64,000 nt of DNA from Opeltia flavorubescens (Eukaryota; Ascomycota; Lecanoromycetes; Teloschistales; Teloschistaceae). The stretch covers positions 1,666,667 through 1,730,666 of the forward strand of contig KE546970.1 in assembly GCA_000442125.1 (NCBI GenBank), read 5' to 3'. Below the pieces are notes generated by a model. It was not told the origin of the DNA. It ran no database searches and saw only the letters and a list, made by a program, of their open reading frames with translations. Shown in pieces: positions 17,515 to 28,629 of this stretch; the stretch's first letter is position 1; each line of letters begins with the position of its first letter. The position numbers and the translations under genes are program-made.

Positions 17515-18597
17515 ATGGCCAAAAAAGGTACGTCCCCTCAATGCCCTCAAATCCTCTATATTTCCTCCCACCTTTCTCCTCTGCCCTTCTCTCCCCTCTC
17601 CAAAGTCCATACCAAAGCACTAACACCGATCCTAGCAAAATCACGCACAATAGCCGTCCGCCTCCTCTCCATGGCCATGACAGGCTACTACCGGACCCTC
17701 CGACGACCGCGCGCCCACAGACCCTTGAGTATGTTGAAATATGATCCTGTCGGTACGTGATACAATTTCTTCTTGCCATGTTGAGGAGGAAAGGAGGGAA
17801 TGGAAAGAGAAGGAAATGGCAGGTCGCCTTGGATATGAGCCTGGAGGTCATTGGTCCCACAAAGAAACCTTCCACAATGCCAGGACCACACGACCAAACC
17901 ACCCTGACTCCCAAGGAGACATCATGCCGCTTCTGGGATGTGTCGCCCGTTAGTGAAAGGGTAATTCGCAGTGTAAGGGCCTACGGCAGCCGTTGAAACC
18001 ACCCACCTGGGTTCCCGCTGAAAGGCAGGCAACTCAAAGGCACCATAGGATCTATTGGGGCCAGGCTCAGCGGCTACCGTAGGCTCCTCATTGCGGACCA
18101 TGTTTTCCACCAATGGGCCTCCCAGAGTTCATCTCAACGACTCCACAACCCCCAGAACCCCCTCACATCTCAAGAATCACCCCCCATCCCCAATCACTAC
18201 TACACCATCCTCCTCCCCCTCTTCAAGAATCTATCGGCATCGACCCTTACTTCACCCCCCCTCCTACACCTCAACTCATCCGTACACCAACACTTAAATC
18301 CCCCCACATCCCTCGCAACGCAGCCAAAAACAATTCAACAATCAAACCCATCGGGCCCATCACAACTCCAAAACCCCAACTCCCCTATAACCATCACCGC
18401 CGACCTCTACTCACTTTCACATACACTCTCCTCATCCCCCCCCTTTACTCCCCCCTCCCGCTACATCTACAAGCTTCCCCTCAAATATCGTCACCCGCTC
18501 TTCTCCCAAAAAAAAACTAAGCTAACTCCCCCCTCCCCCCTCTCTTACAGTCCGAAAACAAGTCCTCTTCCTCGAACAAAAACGTGGAGGGAAATAA
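17515..18597 (+). CDS. MRPL39: Mitochondrial large-subunit ribosomal protein bL33m
   Basis: Exons are 17515-17527, 17636-17752 and 18551-18597, giving 58 residues. The product starts [14 protein letters not shown], contains GYYRT and LSMLKYDP, and ends [10 protein letters not shown], as in mitochondrial bL33 (yeast Mrpl39). It is a structural protein of the mitochondrial ribosome. The splice phases (G|CA, G|TC) fit. The first exon is only 13 nt, and the second intron is 798 nt, far longer than the 45-110 nt introns of neighbouring genes. That intron holds an antisense open frame. Confidence 0.88.
17922..18101 (-). CDS. Possible small protein nested antisense in the bL33m intron
   Basis: An uninterrupted 59-codon frame on the minus strand starts with ATG at 18101. 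Its composition looks natural (aromatic, Pro, Asn, Gly mixed; words such as [11 protein letters not shown] and GPYTANYPF). It is not recognised. Upstream the minus strand is G-rich and shows no clear TATA. It may be a genuine nested gene, an exon of a longer gene, or chance. Confidence 0.3.
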   Translation of the reverse strand: MVRNEEPTVAAEPGPNRSYGAFELPAFQREPRWVVSTAAVGPYTANYPFTNGRHIPEAA

Positions 18598-19591
18598 ATC
18601 TACCACCTCCCCCAACTCTCCCCACACTCTAACCCTCCCCAACGTTCCAACCATCCCAACCACCGCAACACCCCAACCACCATAAGTCCAAAAGGGAAGG
18701 AAATTGGGAGGAAGAATAGGGAGGATACACCAAACCAGCTCAGTCGCCAATCACAGAGCTACAACAACATCTTTTCCAATAGAGAGAACAAAGGGAAAGC
18801 TTTGTGATATAGTCTTCGCAGGAATAATATTGTAAGATATCTGGAGCCTGATTTGAGGCAAGGAGGAGGAGGATAATCCTGGCGTTGGTGAAGTGATTAT
18901 TACACCGAAGGTCTGGAATTTTTGATGTACGAACTAGTCACATCATTCCTTATTATCAACATTATCAGAGTGCTATGCATTCTATAGTCCCATATTTGCA
19001 AGTAGAGAAAGGTCTGAATACGTTTTCATGGCGATGAGGATGTACTATCTGCCCAAACTAGTTTTGGGGAAGGCGAACAGAAAAGCCTCAGCGTTCATGG
19101 ACATTGTCATCGCAAGTCTGATATGTATTGCACAGCTGACCACATCTGCTATCAGTAATTATCCGCAATAAACTTCACATTCCCACGTTTCAAGCCTAGC
19201 AAAGACGATGGTAGCAAAGTGCAATGATATTGTATATAAAGCAAGCATGTCCGTCTTCCAAATGTTTTCCGACATGGATTCTTTTTCAGCAATAGCATTC
19301 ACAAAGCAATAGCCCCCACATCATATGTTGTCTGAAATGAAGTAGCAAAAGCAAATACTGATACATCTTTGCAACAATCGCCTGATCTTGTATTTCATCC
19401 CACAACAAATAGAGCAATAAGTAATTCTCGAACAGCCAAAAGAACCACAGCTATGCATACCGAGCGAATGAATGAAGTGGCGAGCCAGTGAGACAGCTTT
19501 GAGTAAGAAAGTCGTTCATCGCTCCTTATTGAGCTCCTGTGAGAATCGTTGACTGAACTTGTCTTCTGATAGCATCAGCGCATACCACGTT
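18598..19591. other. Spacer without genes
   Basis: Between bL33m and the convergent coiled-coil gene there is about 1 kb of AT-moderate sequence with no long frame or RNA gene that I can recognise. It probably contains two 3' untranslated regions. Confidence 0.5.
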
Positions 19592-22500
19592 CTAGAATTG
19601 CAAATCTAACTCACCTTGAGGCTGCAATTTTCGGAGGGTAGCCTTCCTCCTCGAGCTTCCAGCTTGTTTGACTGGTGATACCTGTGTTGGCCCAAGACCA
19701 AGCTTCTCAGCCTCGGATGAGAGTCGCTGTCGTTTCTGCTGGCTCTCAATATCGCCCACCCCAGCAGTAGCAATTGGTCTTGCGCGCTTGAGTCCGCCTT
19801 TCTTTGGATTTTGGGACGATTTTTGGGAAAATTGTGATTCGAGCTGTGTAGTGCCAGATGCCCTCGATAAGGGAACTTCTGTTGAACGCGCTCGCGAAGT
19901 ATGGCTAATAATAGGATGAGTGCTTCCCGATGGCGAACCGCCAAAAAGCGAAGCGGTGACAGAACGTGATTTCGTACTAGTAGTCAGTGTATTGTAAGAC
20001 CAGAAGGTGCTTTGCGTCGGAACCTTATGATGATCTAATGGCACCTGAGGCGCGAACCTACTAATCTTCGGCGTTTCTTTGACGGGAGAGTTCCTTGATT
20101 TGCCGGTCTTTGGGCTTGGAGGGAACATCACGCCCCCATCGAGGACCGGTGACGACGTTTGACGGCTTTCCGTGAGTGGAGACGACGATCTATCGTGCCG
20201 CTCCTGAGTGAAGGATAGCGGTGTGTCTCTGCTGAGCTCATCGGATGAGCTGCGCGGCTGTTTCGAAGCGTTGGTATCTAATCCTTGCGTTTCTTCGACA
20301 ATTGGCGTTATCTTCGAGACATTGGGCTGTGGGATTTTGTCCGTAGGTTGAGACTCTTCATTGATTGCCGTACGTACTTGCATGGTAGGACGACCCTTCA
20401 CAGGTTCAAGTTGGGAGTCTTCAACAACCATCCTCGGCTTCAAGATTCCACGACGCTGCTTTGGAGCCTTATCTTGTGAGTCCTCAATGACAACAGCGTT
20501 TTCCTTGGGCGAACCATTGGCAACGTGACGAGATGGATCGACGCTCTCGAGAGCAGATTTTGCTTTGCTTGCGCTTAATGACTTCTGTATCAAATCTTGA
20601 ATATGTGCTTCTTTCATTCTCAGCTGCGCGTTTGCCCCTTGAAGTAGCTGCTCTGAATTTTTGAGACGCTCATTGGATTGAATCATCTCGGTGTGAAGTC
20701 TAACATTCAAGGCTTTTGCGTCATCAAGTCGCGAGCGTAAGTCATTGATGACCTCGGTAGATTAGCAAGTCATATCGATCGTGTGAATATTCACACCTAC
20801 CTCTGCATCTTGCTTCTGTGATCCACGCACTTCGCGCAGCTCGATCTGCGCTTTCTCGAGTTCTCGCTCTTTTTCAAGTCCCTTTTGGCGAGCTTCTTCG
20901 ATATCTTGCTCTGACCGGGAAAGAGAATCACGGCTTGCGTTGACTTGCCTCTGCAGCTCGTCAATGGATCTCTCCTTCTGTAAGACGTCCTCGAAGGCGA
21001 CAATTTGTTCGCTCTTCAATTGTGTCGTTCTGGCTTTCTCAGCTTCAAGTTTTTCCTCTGCGTTCTTCAATTGATGCTTGAGACCCTGTATCTCATTCAT
21101 AGATTGGTGAGTGTTTCTGGTAATTTGATTTGTGCAAGTCTGCGAGAGCTCTGCTCTGATACGCTCCTCGTTCTGGGCCGCTTGATGTTGGATAGCTTCT
21201 TTCTCGGAGTTAACTGTCTCTGTCTTGGCTTTTTGCTCTGCCAGTTCAGCCTTCGTAAATTCTAGCAACCTATGAAGTTCAGAGGCCTCCTGGCATCTTG
21301 TGGCGACCTCCGCATTTACGGTTGCTAAATGAGACTGGCAAATTGAGAGTTGTTCTTTGAACTGGGCACTCTGCTTCTCTGCATCATGTAATCGCAAAGC
21401 CGAAAGAGGCGACTCGCGCGGCTGGTTGCGGAGAGTTCTGATCTCGGCCTCCAATGAGGATATCCGTAGCAGATGTACCTGTTCGGTCTTCTTAGATGTA
21501 GTGATCTTGAGACGACTCTCAATTAGTAAAGCTTCGGTCGCTTGTAGTTGTTCAGCAATAGCTGCTCTCATTTCCCTAAGGTCCATGATTTGCTCTCGCA
21601 AGGGATGTCCCGTCTCAATAGTTGCTATCATTTTCTCGAACTTCGCTTCCAACCGGGTTTCCAACTGGTTCCCGAGCTGGGTGGTGGCTTCGGCCGATTT
21701 CCCGCAGGCAGAGATCAATTGCGATATACTGCCAGAATTAGCATTGATGTAAGCCTTGATCATGAGAACTACCTCGAAGCATGAGCCTTGTTAGAGTTTT
21801 CGAGCCTCTGCACGATGTCGGGTATCGTAATATTACCATCTGGCTTGTCTTTCAGTAGTCTCACGCATTCGTCAAGCTTCGTGTTGAGATGGCCGTGGTC
21901 AATGGTTTGAATATTGGGAATCGTTGCTTGGAACAAACCCCGAAGGTCTGCAATTTTCGAACCTAGGCGGCTCTCATGTTGAGCAAATTTCGCTGCAAGG
22001 TCGTTGTACTGGGAGGTGGACTTGACTAAACGTTCTTGGAGGGTATCATTACGGCCTTGTTCAGTTCGTAGCCTTGAGGTTTCATTTTGTAAATCGAGAG
22101 AGCGGGTGCTCAACGCCTGTTCGAACATTTTTGCGACATGACGAAGTTCTAGAATACGTTCTCGATATTGAGTACGCTCATCTTCCATCTTCCGCACCGT
22201 GTCTTTCAGCATGTTGTTTACCGAGTCCTTCTGCAATCGTAGGCTCTTTTGCTCAATCCCAATAGTGTCTCCAATGTTTCGCAAATGGGTATGGTCATTG
22301 CTCAAACCTCGGACGAAATCGCCAAGCTTTTTCAATCTCTCCTTATACTGAGGAAGTAGTTGACGGTATTTTGTAAGCTCTTGATCTTGACCAGCAACTC
22401 GGGCTTCTGTCTCTTGCAGCTGTTCATGGAGAGCCTGACTGATGGTCTGAAGATCTTGAATGTCACGGTCTCTACCTTGCTCTCGAGCTCTGATCTGGGC

Positions 22501-23627
22501 TTTCTCTTGTTCCTGATGTTGGCAGTATATGTTGAGAGTCTTCCTGAGAAGCTCTTCGGGATCTAGTTTAGGATCTTTCTTGCCTCCATCACCCGCAGTG
22601 CCTGACGCAGATAATGGCGTATTTCTCAGTCTCTCCAGGCTATCCACGGCTTCTCCCATATCTTGGAGGTTCGTGATGCCCAGTCCATCAGGAGACGATG
22701 AATGAGAGAGACCTCGCCAAGTATCAGTATGAGATCGATCTTCTGGGTCGACTAGGGTGCGGTCGTCCATCATTTCTGTGTCCTCGTTGTAAGTACCATC
22801 TGCCGTGGGTTCTGCGGTTTGTTGTGCGGGGATATCCTGGTTATGCTCCATCGTCTCGACGCCGTGTTTCAGTATAGGAATACTGGAGAAGCTCCTCTCG
22901 GACACAGATGGTGAACCTAGGGGAACAGAGACGTGCCGTAGGGTTTTTGGTGTAGACATTCCTTCCGGTTCCGTCGTGTTGTGCCCACTACTGCCATCAC
23001 TCGGATTCGGCGTCCGGCTAATATGCTTGAGGCTGGGTGAATACCCTTCTGGTAGGCCAATATGCGTATGGGGCTTGGGTTGAGGGGAGTTGATTCTAGG
23101 CTCTTCTAGTTGTTGCAATTCCGATTTCGACACATCATCTTGCTTTTGCGTCGTTGCAGCCTCGTCTCCGGAGCTTTTTGCAGAATCCGATAGTGTCGGC
23201 TGAGAGTCGGTAGTATTGACAGGATATACAGTAGCTGCTGGACCCCGTGTTGGCTTGAGATTGAGGGTACGTGGCTCATGCTTGCCATATGCGAATCCCG
23301 TGTTCAAAGCTTCGTCAGGTGCAATTATTCGTTGGAAGTATGGGGCTTTCTGAGCAAGTCGGTGGCTTGTCCGGATAGTTGGAAGCTGGTTCTCTGGCTG
23401 AGTCTGACCATCGATAGATGACCCTGGAAGATTAGTGAGATCATTAGAGGCTGAGAGACTTGCAAACCTTGCTGGCAGCTGTTTTGAGACCCGGGATGTC
23501 TCTCCTCGCCAGAACTTGAGCACTCGGATGAAGACCGTCCATCAGTGCGGGACTGCGGCTTGGGCTTGCAGTTGACTATGTTCAGGAAGGCTTCGGTGAT
23601 GACTGGACTATGCGGAGAATGGTCCAT
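19592..23627 (-). CDS. Large coiled-coil protein with SQ/TQ cluster
   Basis: Four exons are inferred, giving roughly 1,290 residues. The start at 23627 begins MDHSPHSPVITEAF; a short intron (acceptor before GGTCATC) joins it to the long exon 2. Introns near 21770 (47 nt, GCTAAT branch) and 20800 (TTGCTAAT branch) link the rest. The N-terminal third is Ser/Pro-rich and disordered. The centre (22600-20800) is a long Gln/Glu/Leu/Lys-rich coiled coil. The C-terminal exon is disordered and basic, with repeated EDSQ, EDSQ, EESQ and EETQ words at about 20500-20266 and more SQ pairs further on. A role in chromosome or spindle structure is possible but unproven; the family is not recognised. Confidence 0.75.
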
Positions 23628-24210
23628 GTTGGTATGGTAGAGATCTGAAGCTAGGTGGAGCAGGCTCCGAAATAGTTGAAACGGCCACAGGATTGCTGAT
23701 CTGTGAGCTGACACAAGCCTGCTTTACTGCCAAACCTCTTGCCAAGTCAGGAAGCTGCTCAATCAAATGAATGGAACCCATCCATCCTTGGTAAGTCAGG
23801 GTAGGAATGGAGGCCCCCCAGAAGCAATCGGTGGGATGAAAAGAAGTGAAGAGGAAAGAATTGGAGGGTAATTTTTGAAGTGGGAGGAATACTCTACTTG
23901 AGCTGGGTCGCACCTTCCACTCATGGTATTGGAAGCCGCCCACAAGGGAAGAAGAGCAACGTTACTAATAATGATGCGATGCATAAGATATAACATAAAA
24001 CTTGTAATTCTCTATGATGATTGAAGATTCTTAAAAAGCTATAGGTTAGCTTGTAGGAGATAATCTCTAGGAAAAGTATCGATAGTGTAACCAGGTCTCT
24101 TTTCACATTGAGAGAGAGCAAACCCACCCATTGCATGCATACCTTCATGACATTTACCGTGACGCACCTACGTGCCTCATTCAACTCTACCTTCGCTCAA
24201 GTTCTTCAGC
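23628..24210. other. Promoter region of the coiled-coil gene and 3' end of PEX11
   Basis: Only short shadow frames are seen. The stretch should hold the coiled-coil gene 5' leader and the PEX11 3' untranslated region. Confidence 0.5.
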
Positions 24211-25042
24211 TCAAGCAGTCTTCTTCCAAGCGCTCCAAACTCCAATCACACTGCTCATGGTCCCAGCCAAGCCCACAATCCCATCATCGAAATTCGCATA
24301 CCCCAAAGCAGTCCCCGGAATCGTCAAATCACACACATCAGAGATCAATTGAAGGTTCGTCGCCGCTCGTTCCCTTGAAGATTCAGTCAGCATCATCGCC
24401 ACACTTTTCTCCGGACCGCAAACCCACCTTTGAATCTTCTTACTCTCCACAACCCCCTCCCCATCCCCCTTATGCACCTCCTGCTCCCTCTGCCTCAACC
24501 CCCAAAGCGTATATATCCCCGCCACAGCATTAAACATCAACCCCGCAAACCACGCCCTATAAGCCTCTTTCTGCAACCTCTTCGCCGACTCCGACTTCCA
24601 TATCCCGGCGGAGTCCAAATACGTCGCCATATCCAGCGTCAAATACATCCCATACCCCAACTGCCTTCCCACAGCACAGTACCTGAGAAACTCATCGCGG
24701 GCTTTCGTGTCATCCATTGCCGCCGCTGCGGCTTTGAAGTGCTCGACATTTTTCCCGAGGCGGAGGGCTTTCCGGGTGAGGCCGAATTGCTTCTTGATGG
24801 CTTCGAAGGGGGCGATGAGGCGGGTGGGGGTGTTGGTTCGGAATAGGTACCAGGCGTAGAAGCGGGAGAAGTATTGGAGGGTGCGGAGGAGTTTGTCGCG
24901 GCCAACTGTGGAGGTTCAGGTAGGGTCAGCGGTACCTCTGGGGATGTAGCTGAGGAGCGCAGAGAGAGGGAATACCGGTGGTCGCTACAAAGCGCAGGTA
25001 GTGAGAGACGGTTGGGTGGTAGACGAGGGCGTCCGCAGTCAT
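24211..25042 (-). CDS. PEX11: Peroxisomal membrane protein PEX11
   Basis: Exon 1 is 25042-24976 and exon 2 24905-24211, split by a 70-nt intron, giving 253 residues. The N-terminus has the PEX11 signature (VGRDKLLRTLQYFSRFYAWY) followed by a TRKALRLGK motif, then LDMATYLDSAGIW and the C-terminal hydrophobic region IVGLAGTMSSVIGVW. PEX11 elongates and divides peroxisomes, which house fatty-acid oxidation in fungi. The sequence is complete and of normal family length. The coding strand switches from C-rich to G-rich near 24715. Confidence 0.92.
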
Positions 25043-25328
25043 GATTGCTGTTCAATGTTTCTGCTCAACAGCGCAACAAGCATGCCTATGTTTCCGGCGG
25101 AGCTCGACTTATCAGAGAGCTCGGGCTGTCATCTGTTTCGTAAGATTACCACCTCCGGCCTCGGTTCTCCTGGACCTCGGCAAAATTTTATTTCTTGGCA
25201 GCAGCTCCTGTGATGATCTCCGGAGAACATGATTCCCATCACAAAATTGTATATGCACCTACCCAAAAAGACTACTCCTGTGATTGTGATATACTAAGCC
25301 TCAGCGATCAATGGGAGCAAAATAGTGA

Positions 25329-25449
25329 TGAACAGAGTGGGATTCGAACCCACGCAGGATAAACCTATGAGAAAACAGATAGTTTAACTATCAGAAACAA
25401 AGTGATACTTCGCTTGAGTCACACGCCATAACCGCTCGGCCATCTGTCC
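25329..25449 (-). tRNA. tRNA-Leu(CAA) with intron
   Basis: The minus strand folds as a class II tRNA: acceptor GGACAGA/TCTGTTC, D arm GCC/GGC, anticodon stem TGTGA/TCATA, loop with T33-CAA-G37, a short variable stem AGG/CCT and a T arm GTGGG/CCCAC. A 41-nt intron follows G37, as is usual for fungal tRNA-Leu(CAA), and holds a GATAG/CTATC hairpin. Box B (GGTTCGAATCC) is intact. No CCA is encoded. Confidence 0.92.
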
Positions 25450-25815
25450 AAATGTGATGAAAAATAGTGTTGTTCGCGATTGTAATCACTACCAAATTTT
25501 GAGTGTTGAAATTAGTGTTGTAGCCGGTAACATCTATCCGTTCAACACAAAATTCCAGCAGAATAATATATCCCTGTTCTTGTTCCGGATGATAGTGCAA
25601 GATATCACTTCTTGAACATCAATTGAGTCTCTGAGGTAGGGACCTTGTCTCTACAGCATAAAGTCAAGCAAACATCCAATGGTCTTGACTACCAGATGGA
25701 AAATCTTGATATTCTTTGTCTAACATTACGTGAATTAGCCGGCCCACTTGTTTGCACTCCCATGCTCATTGGACTATGTACACATGAAGTCGTCACCTCT
25801 TGTAGCTTGACAAAA

Positions 25816-28078
25816 CTACATCCTCCGAAACACATTCCCACTTGCACTTCGCCTCCCCTCAGTCCTCCGTCTTTCCGGCTTCTCACTTTTCGAAACCTCT
25901 TTCTTCTTCCTTTCCGGCGCAAACGTGATCTCCCGTTCGCCAACCACTGTCCCAGTCGGAGGTCTGCTGGCTTTTGTACGTTCTGCTCGATCACCGAATG
26001 ACCTATCCTTCACCCGCCGAGGGTCTTTTGAGGAGGATATGCGAACCTGAGGCTGTTGACGTCGATGTCCGGACTTTTTGTATGATGCGGATGAGATGCG
26101 ATTTTTGTCCATCTTGGTGTTGTTTATCTCTGGCTCTGAAGCGCTACTTGATTCGGAGTCCGAACTCGAGTCGGACTTGCGTTCGCCATCCAATGCCTCT
26201 TCTTCGACCGCAGTGAGCCTTCGCTCGGACTTTTGATCGCTGCTCAATGTCGGCTTTGTGCTGGGGTTGATCATTTGGAACTCCCTCGAGGTTTCATCAA
26301 TAGCGAAACCTTCGTCTTGGAACAGTTTGGCGAAACGTGGATCCGTCAGGAGGCTATTAGGTTCTCGTTCAGTTGGCGCTTGGTCGCCTTCTTCCTGATC
26401 TATGGCTTCGTCATCGCCTCCTTTCTCCAGTACTCTTTGAGCTCTCCTCCTCTCCGCCTTCTCCTGTCTCTCCAGCATCTTCTCCGCTAGCCGTTTGTTG
26501 ACCTTTACGGCCACCTTTTTATTTCCTCGTATCCTACTCTCTCTTTCGCTGTCAATCTTCTCCTTTACGCGTTTATTACGTTCATCTTCCCAAACAAAAG
26601 GGTTGGCAATGAGCTTAGCCTCCTCGTACAAGCGTTGAGCGACGAAGTACCCATGCATGTATGGCCTCAATAGACTCGTTGTTCCAACAAGATGCGATAA
26701 ATTTAATGATTCGAGTTGTTGTACGGTGAGGAATTTGTAATTATCGTATACCTCGCCCACTTTCTGGCTTGTAAAGGCGTTGGGATCATTTGGATCCTCC
26801 GCCATCTCTTCCACCAGATTATCGAGGAATGAGCACCACGTAGGAGCTGGTCCAAGCTGCGGAATAAAGAAGGAATGTTGTTGCCTTCCTTCATTTGCAG
26901 TAAGAAGCATCCCAGAGTCCTTGCACCATGCAACACTGTTCAAATCAACGGCTGGCTCAACCGATGTCCAAGGCGAACCATCTTGAGGATTCCATATCTT
27001 GATGATTCTTTTATCGGCGGATAGGATTTTGGGTTCCGATGTCTGCGAGCGGGTGGATGTAGATGACGACAGGTATGTCAAGGTCTGAATTGGATAGCCA
27101 TAGCCTTGATCTTTCTTCAGTAGTGGTCTAGGAGAGCGAAGATCGTATAGATGAATAAGGCCTGTAGAGGAGCCACTTGCCAAACCCAACCCCGAACGAT
27201 CAAACTCTATGGCCGTAATCTCCTGTCGACCATCAATGATATCCTCTTGCGCTGGACTTTGGAGTATGGCAGCTCTTTCGCGGGACCGCGAATCCCAGAA
27301 TTCGACCGTACCAAGAGAGGTGCCGACTGCTAAGAGATTGTGGGAGTCTTCCGCGATTGCTGCTGTGTTCACCGCTCCTGTCCCAATACCACCTTGCAGT
27401 GCTCCACCACCAACAGAATTGAGATCATCTCCACCAACATCAACCTCATAGCTTTTCATGAAGCGTCCAAGCTCAAGGTTAAGTCGGAAAACTTCACCAT
27501 TGCCGTTCTCATTCACGCCGACAGCCGGAATCAGGATTTCGGCAGACCGTCGATCATATTTGAGATCTCTGCCATAGCGCGGAAGGCGTGTAGTATAATG
27601 ACAGCCAGACGGAGTGTGGAATTCTAGGGATCGATCGCTCTGGAGGTGAATTGATTTGGAGTAATCCGACGAGAGAAGGAGGAAGGTGGTATTAAGGGAA
27701 GTTGTATGTCGAGCAAAGGATAGGGAGAGGTGTGGCAGGTAGTGAGTGTGAATCTGCGGTTTGTAGGTTCCTGGACGCAAAGTATCAGTAGACGACAAAA
27801 AGTGATCCCACCGTAGCAGGCAGGTATGAGGGCGGGCGATTTGCATACAGGACCAGCGCACCTGTACTCATCACCCAATCACCATCTTCAGAAACCCTAA
27901 CACAATGACTCGCTTCTTCGAACTCGAAATCCTGTAGAAGCTCGACGCGATTTGCATACTCGGCGTCGTTCTTCAAACTCCGTTTTCGTTTTCTTGCGAG
28001 CCATTCAGGAAGTGGGCGGGCGGTTGAGGAGCCAGAGATGGTATATACGGGGATTGCCGAGTGATTGATCAATTTCAT
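25816..28078 (-). CDS. ENP2: ENP2/NOL10, nucleolar pre-rRNA processing WD protein
   Basis: Exon 1 begins at 28078 (MKLINHSAIPVYTISG, the family N-terminus) and ends at STG; after an intron of about 75 nt exon 2 resumes TYKPQI. WD-type blades run through the first 400 residues (VEFWDSR, IHLYDLRSPRP, IKIWNPQDG). An NUC153-type motif is seen at DPRFAKLFQDEGFAID, and the tail is Lys/Arg/Ser-rich. ENP2 belongs to the small-subunit processome and is needed for 18S rRNA maturation in the nucleolus. About 730 residues, normal for the family. Confidence 0.92.
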
Positions 28079-28629
28079 GATGATAGCTCAATCTCTCCGC
28101 TGCGATGATCCGGCGTCCAGCACGCCCTCAAAGCCCCGAGTCAATGTGGTATGAGCGCACAATGATTTGCGGAGGAAAAAAAATAATCGGCAAGAATGCC
28201 AAGAAATTCGGATTTACTTGCAGCGGGAAAGCGGGTATATCCGTAATTGGCACATCTGCCATCTCATTGGTTTGAAAGGGTCCTCATCATAGGTAAGCAA
28301 GCTTTGACCTGATCCGGGAAGTTATCTCCCATCCTTCATCGATGGTAATGTTTGCTTACTGCTTACTGCTTGTCACCTCCAAAGCACCCGTTTATCATAG
28401 CTTTGCCAGACATGCGGACATAGGATTGCTAATTATAAGTGTTATTGACAGCAACTTGCTTGAGCTGTACTCTACTGTACCTATATTGTCCCGTTCACGT
28501 TATCTTGGCTATGACTGAAAGGTTCACTTCTTGACGCCATGTTTTTGCACTCGATCCTCGAACCAATGGGTCTTTACGTCGTTCTTCTCGGTCCAACGGA
28601 TACCATTGATCTTTGCGCTTTTCATCAGC
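28079..28629. other. Divergent promoter region between ENP2 and MED13
   Basis: About 550 bp between two outward-facing genes. No open frame of note; it presumably drives both. Confidence 0.5.

Noticed and set aside
19592-19620. GTGAGT...CTAG as a last intron of the coiled-coil gene
   Set aside because: It would be only 23 nt long, too short for a fungal intron; the in-frame stop at 19592 is used.
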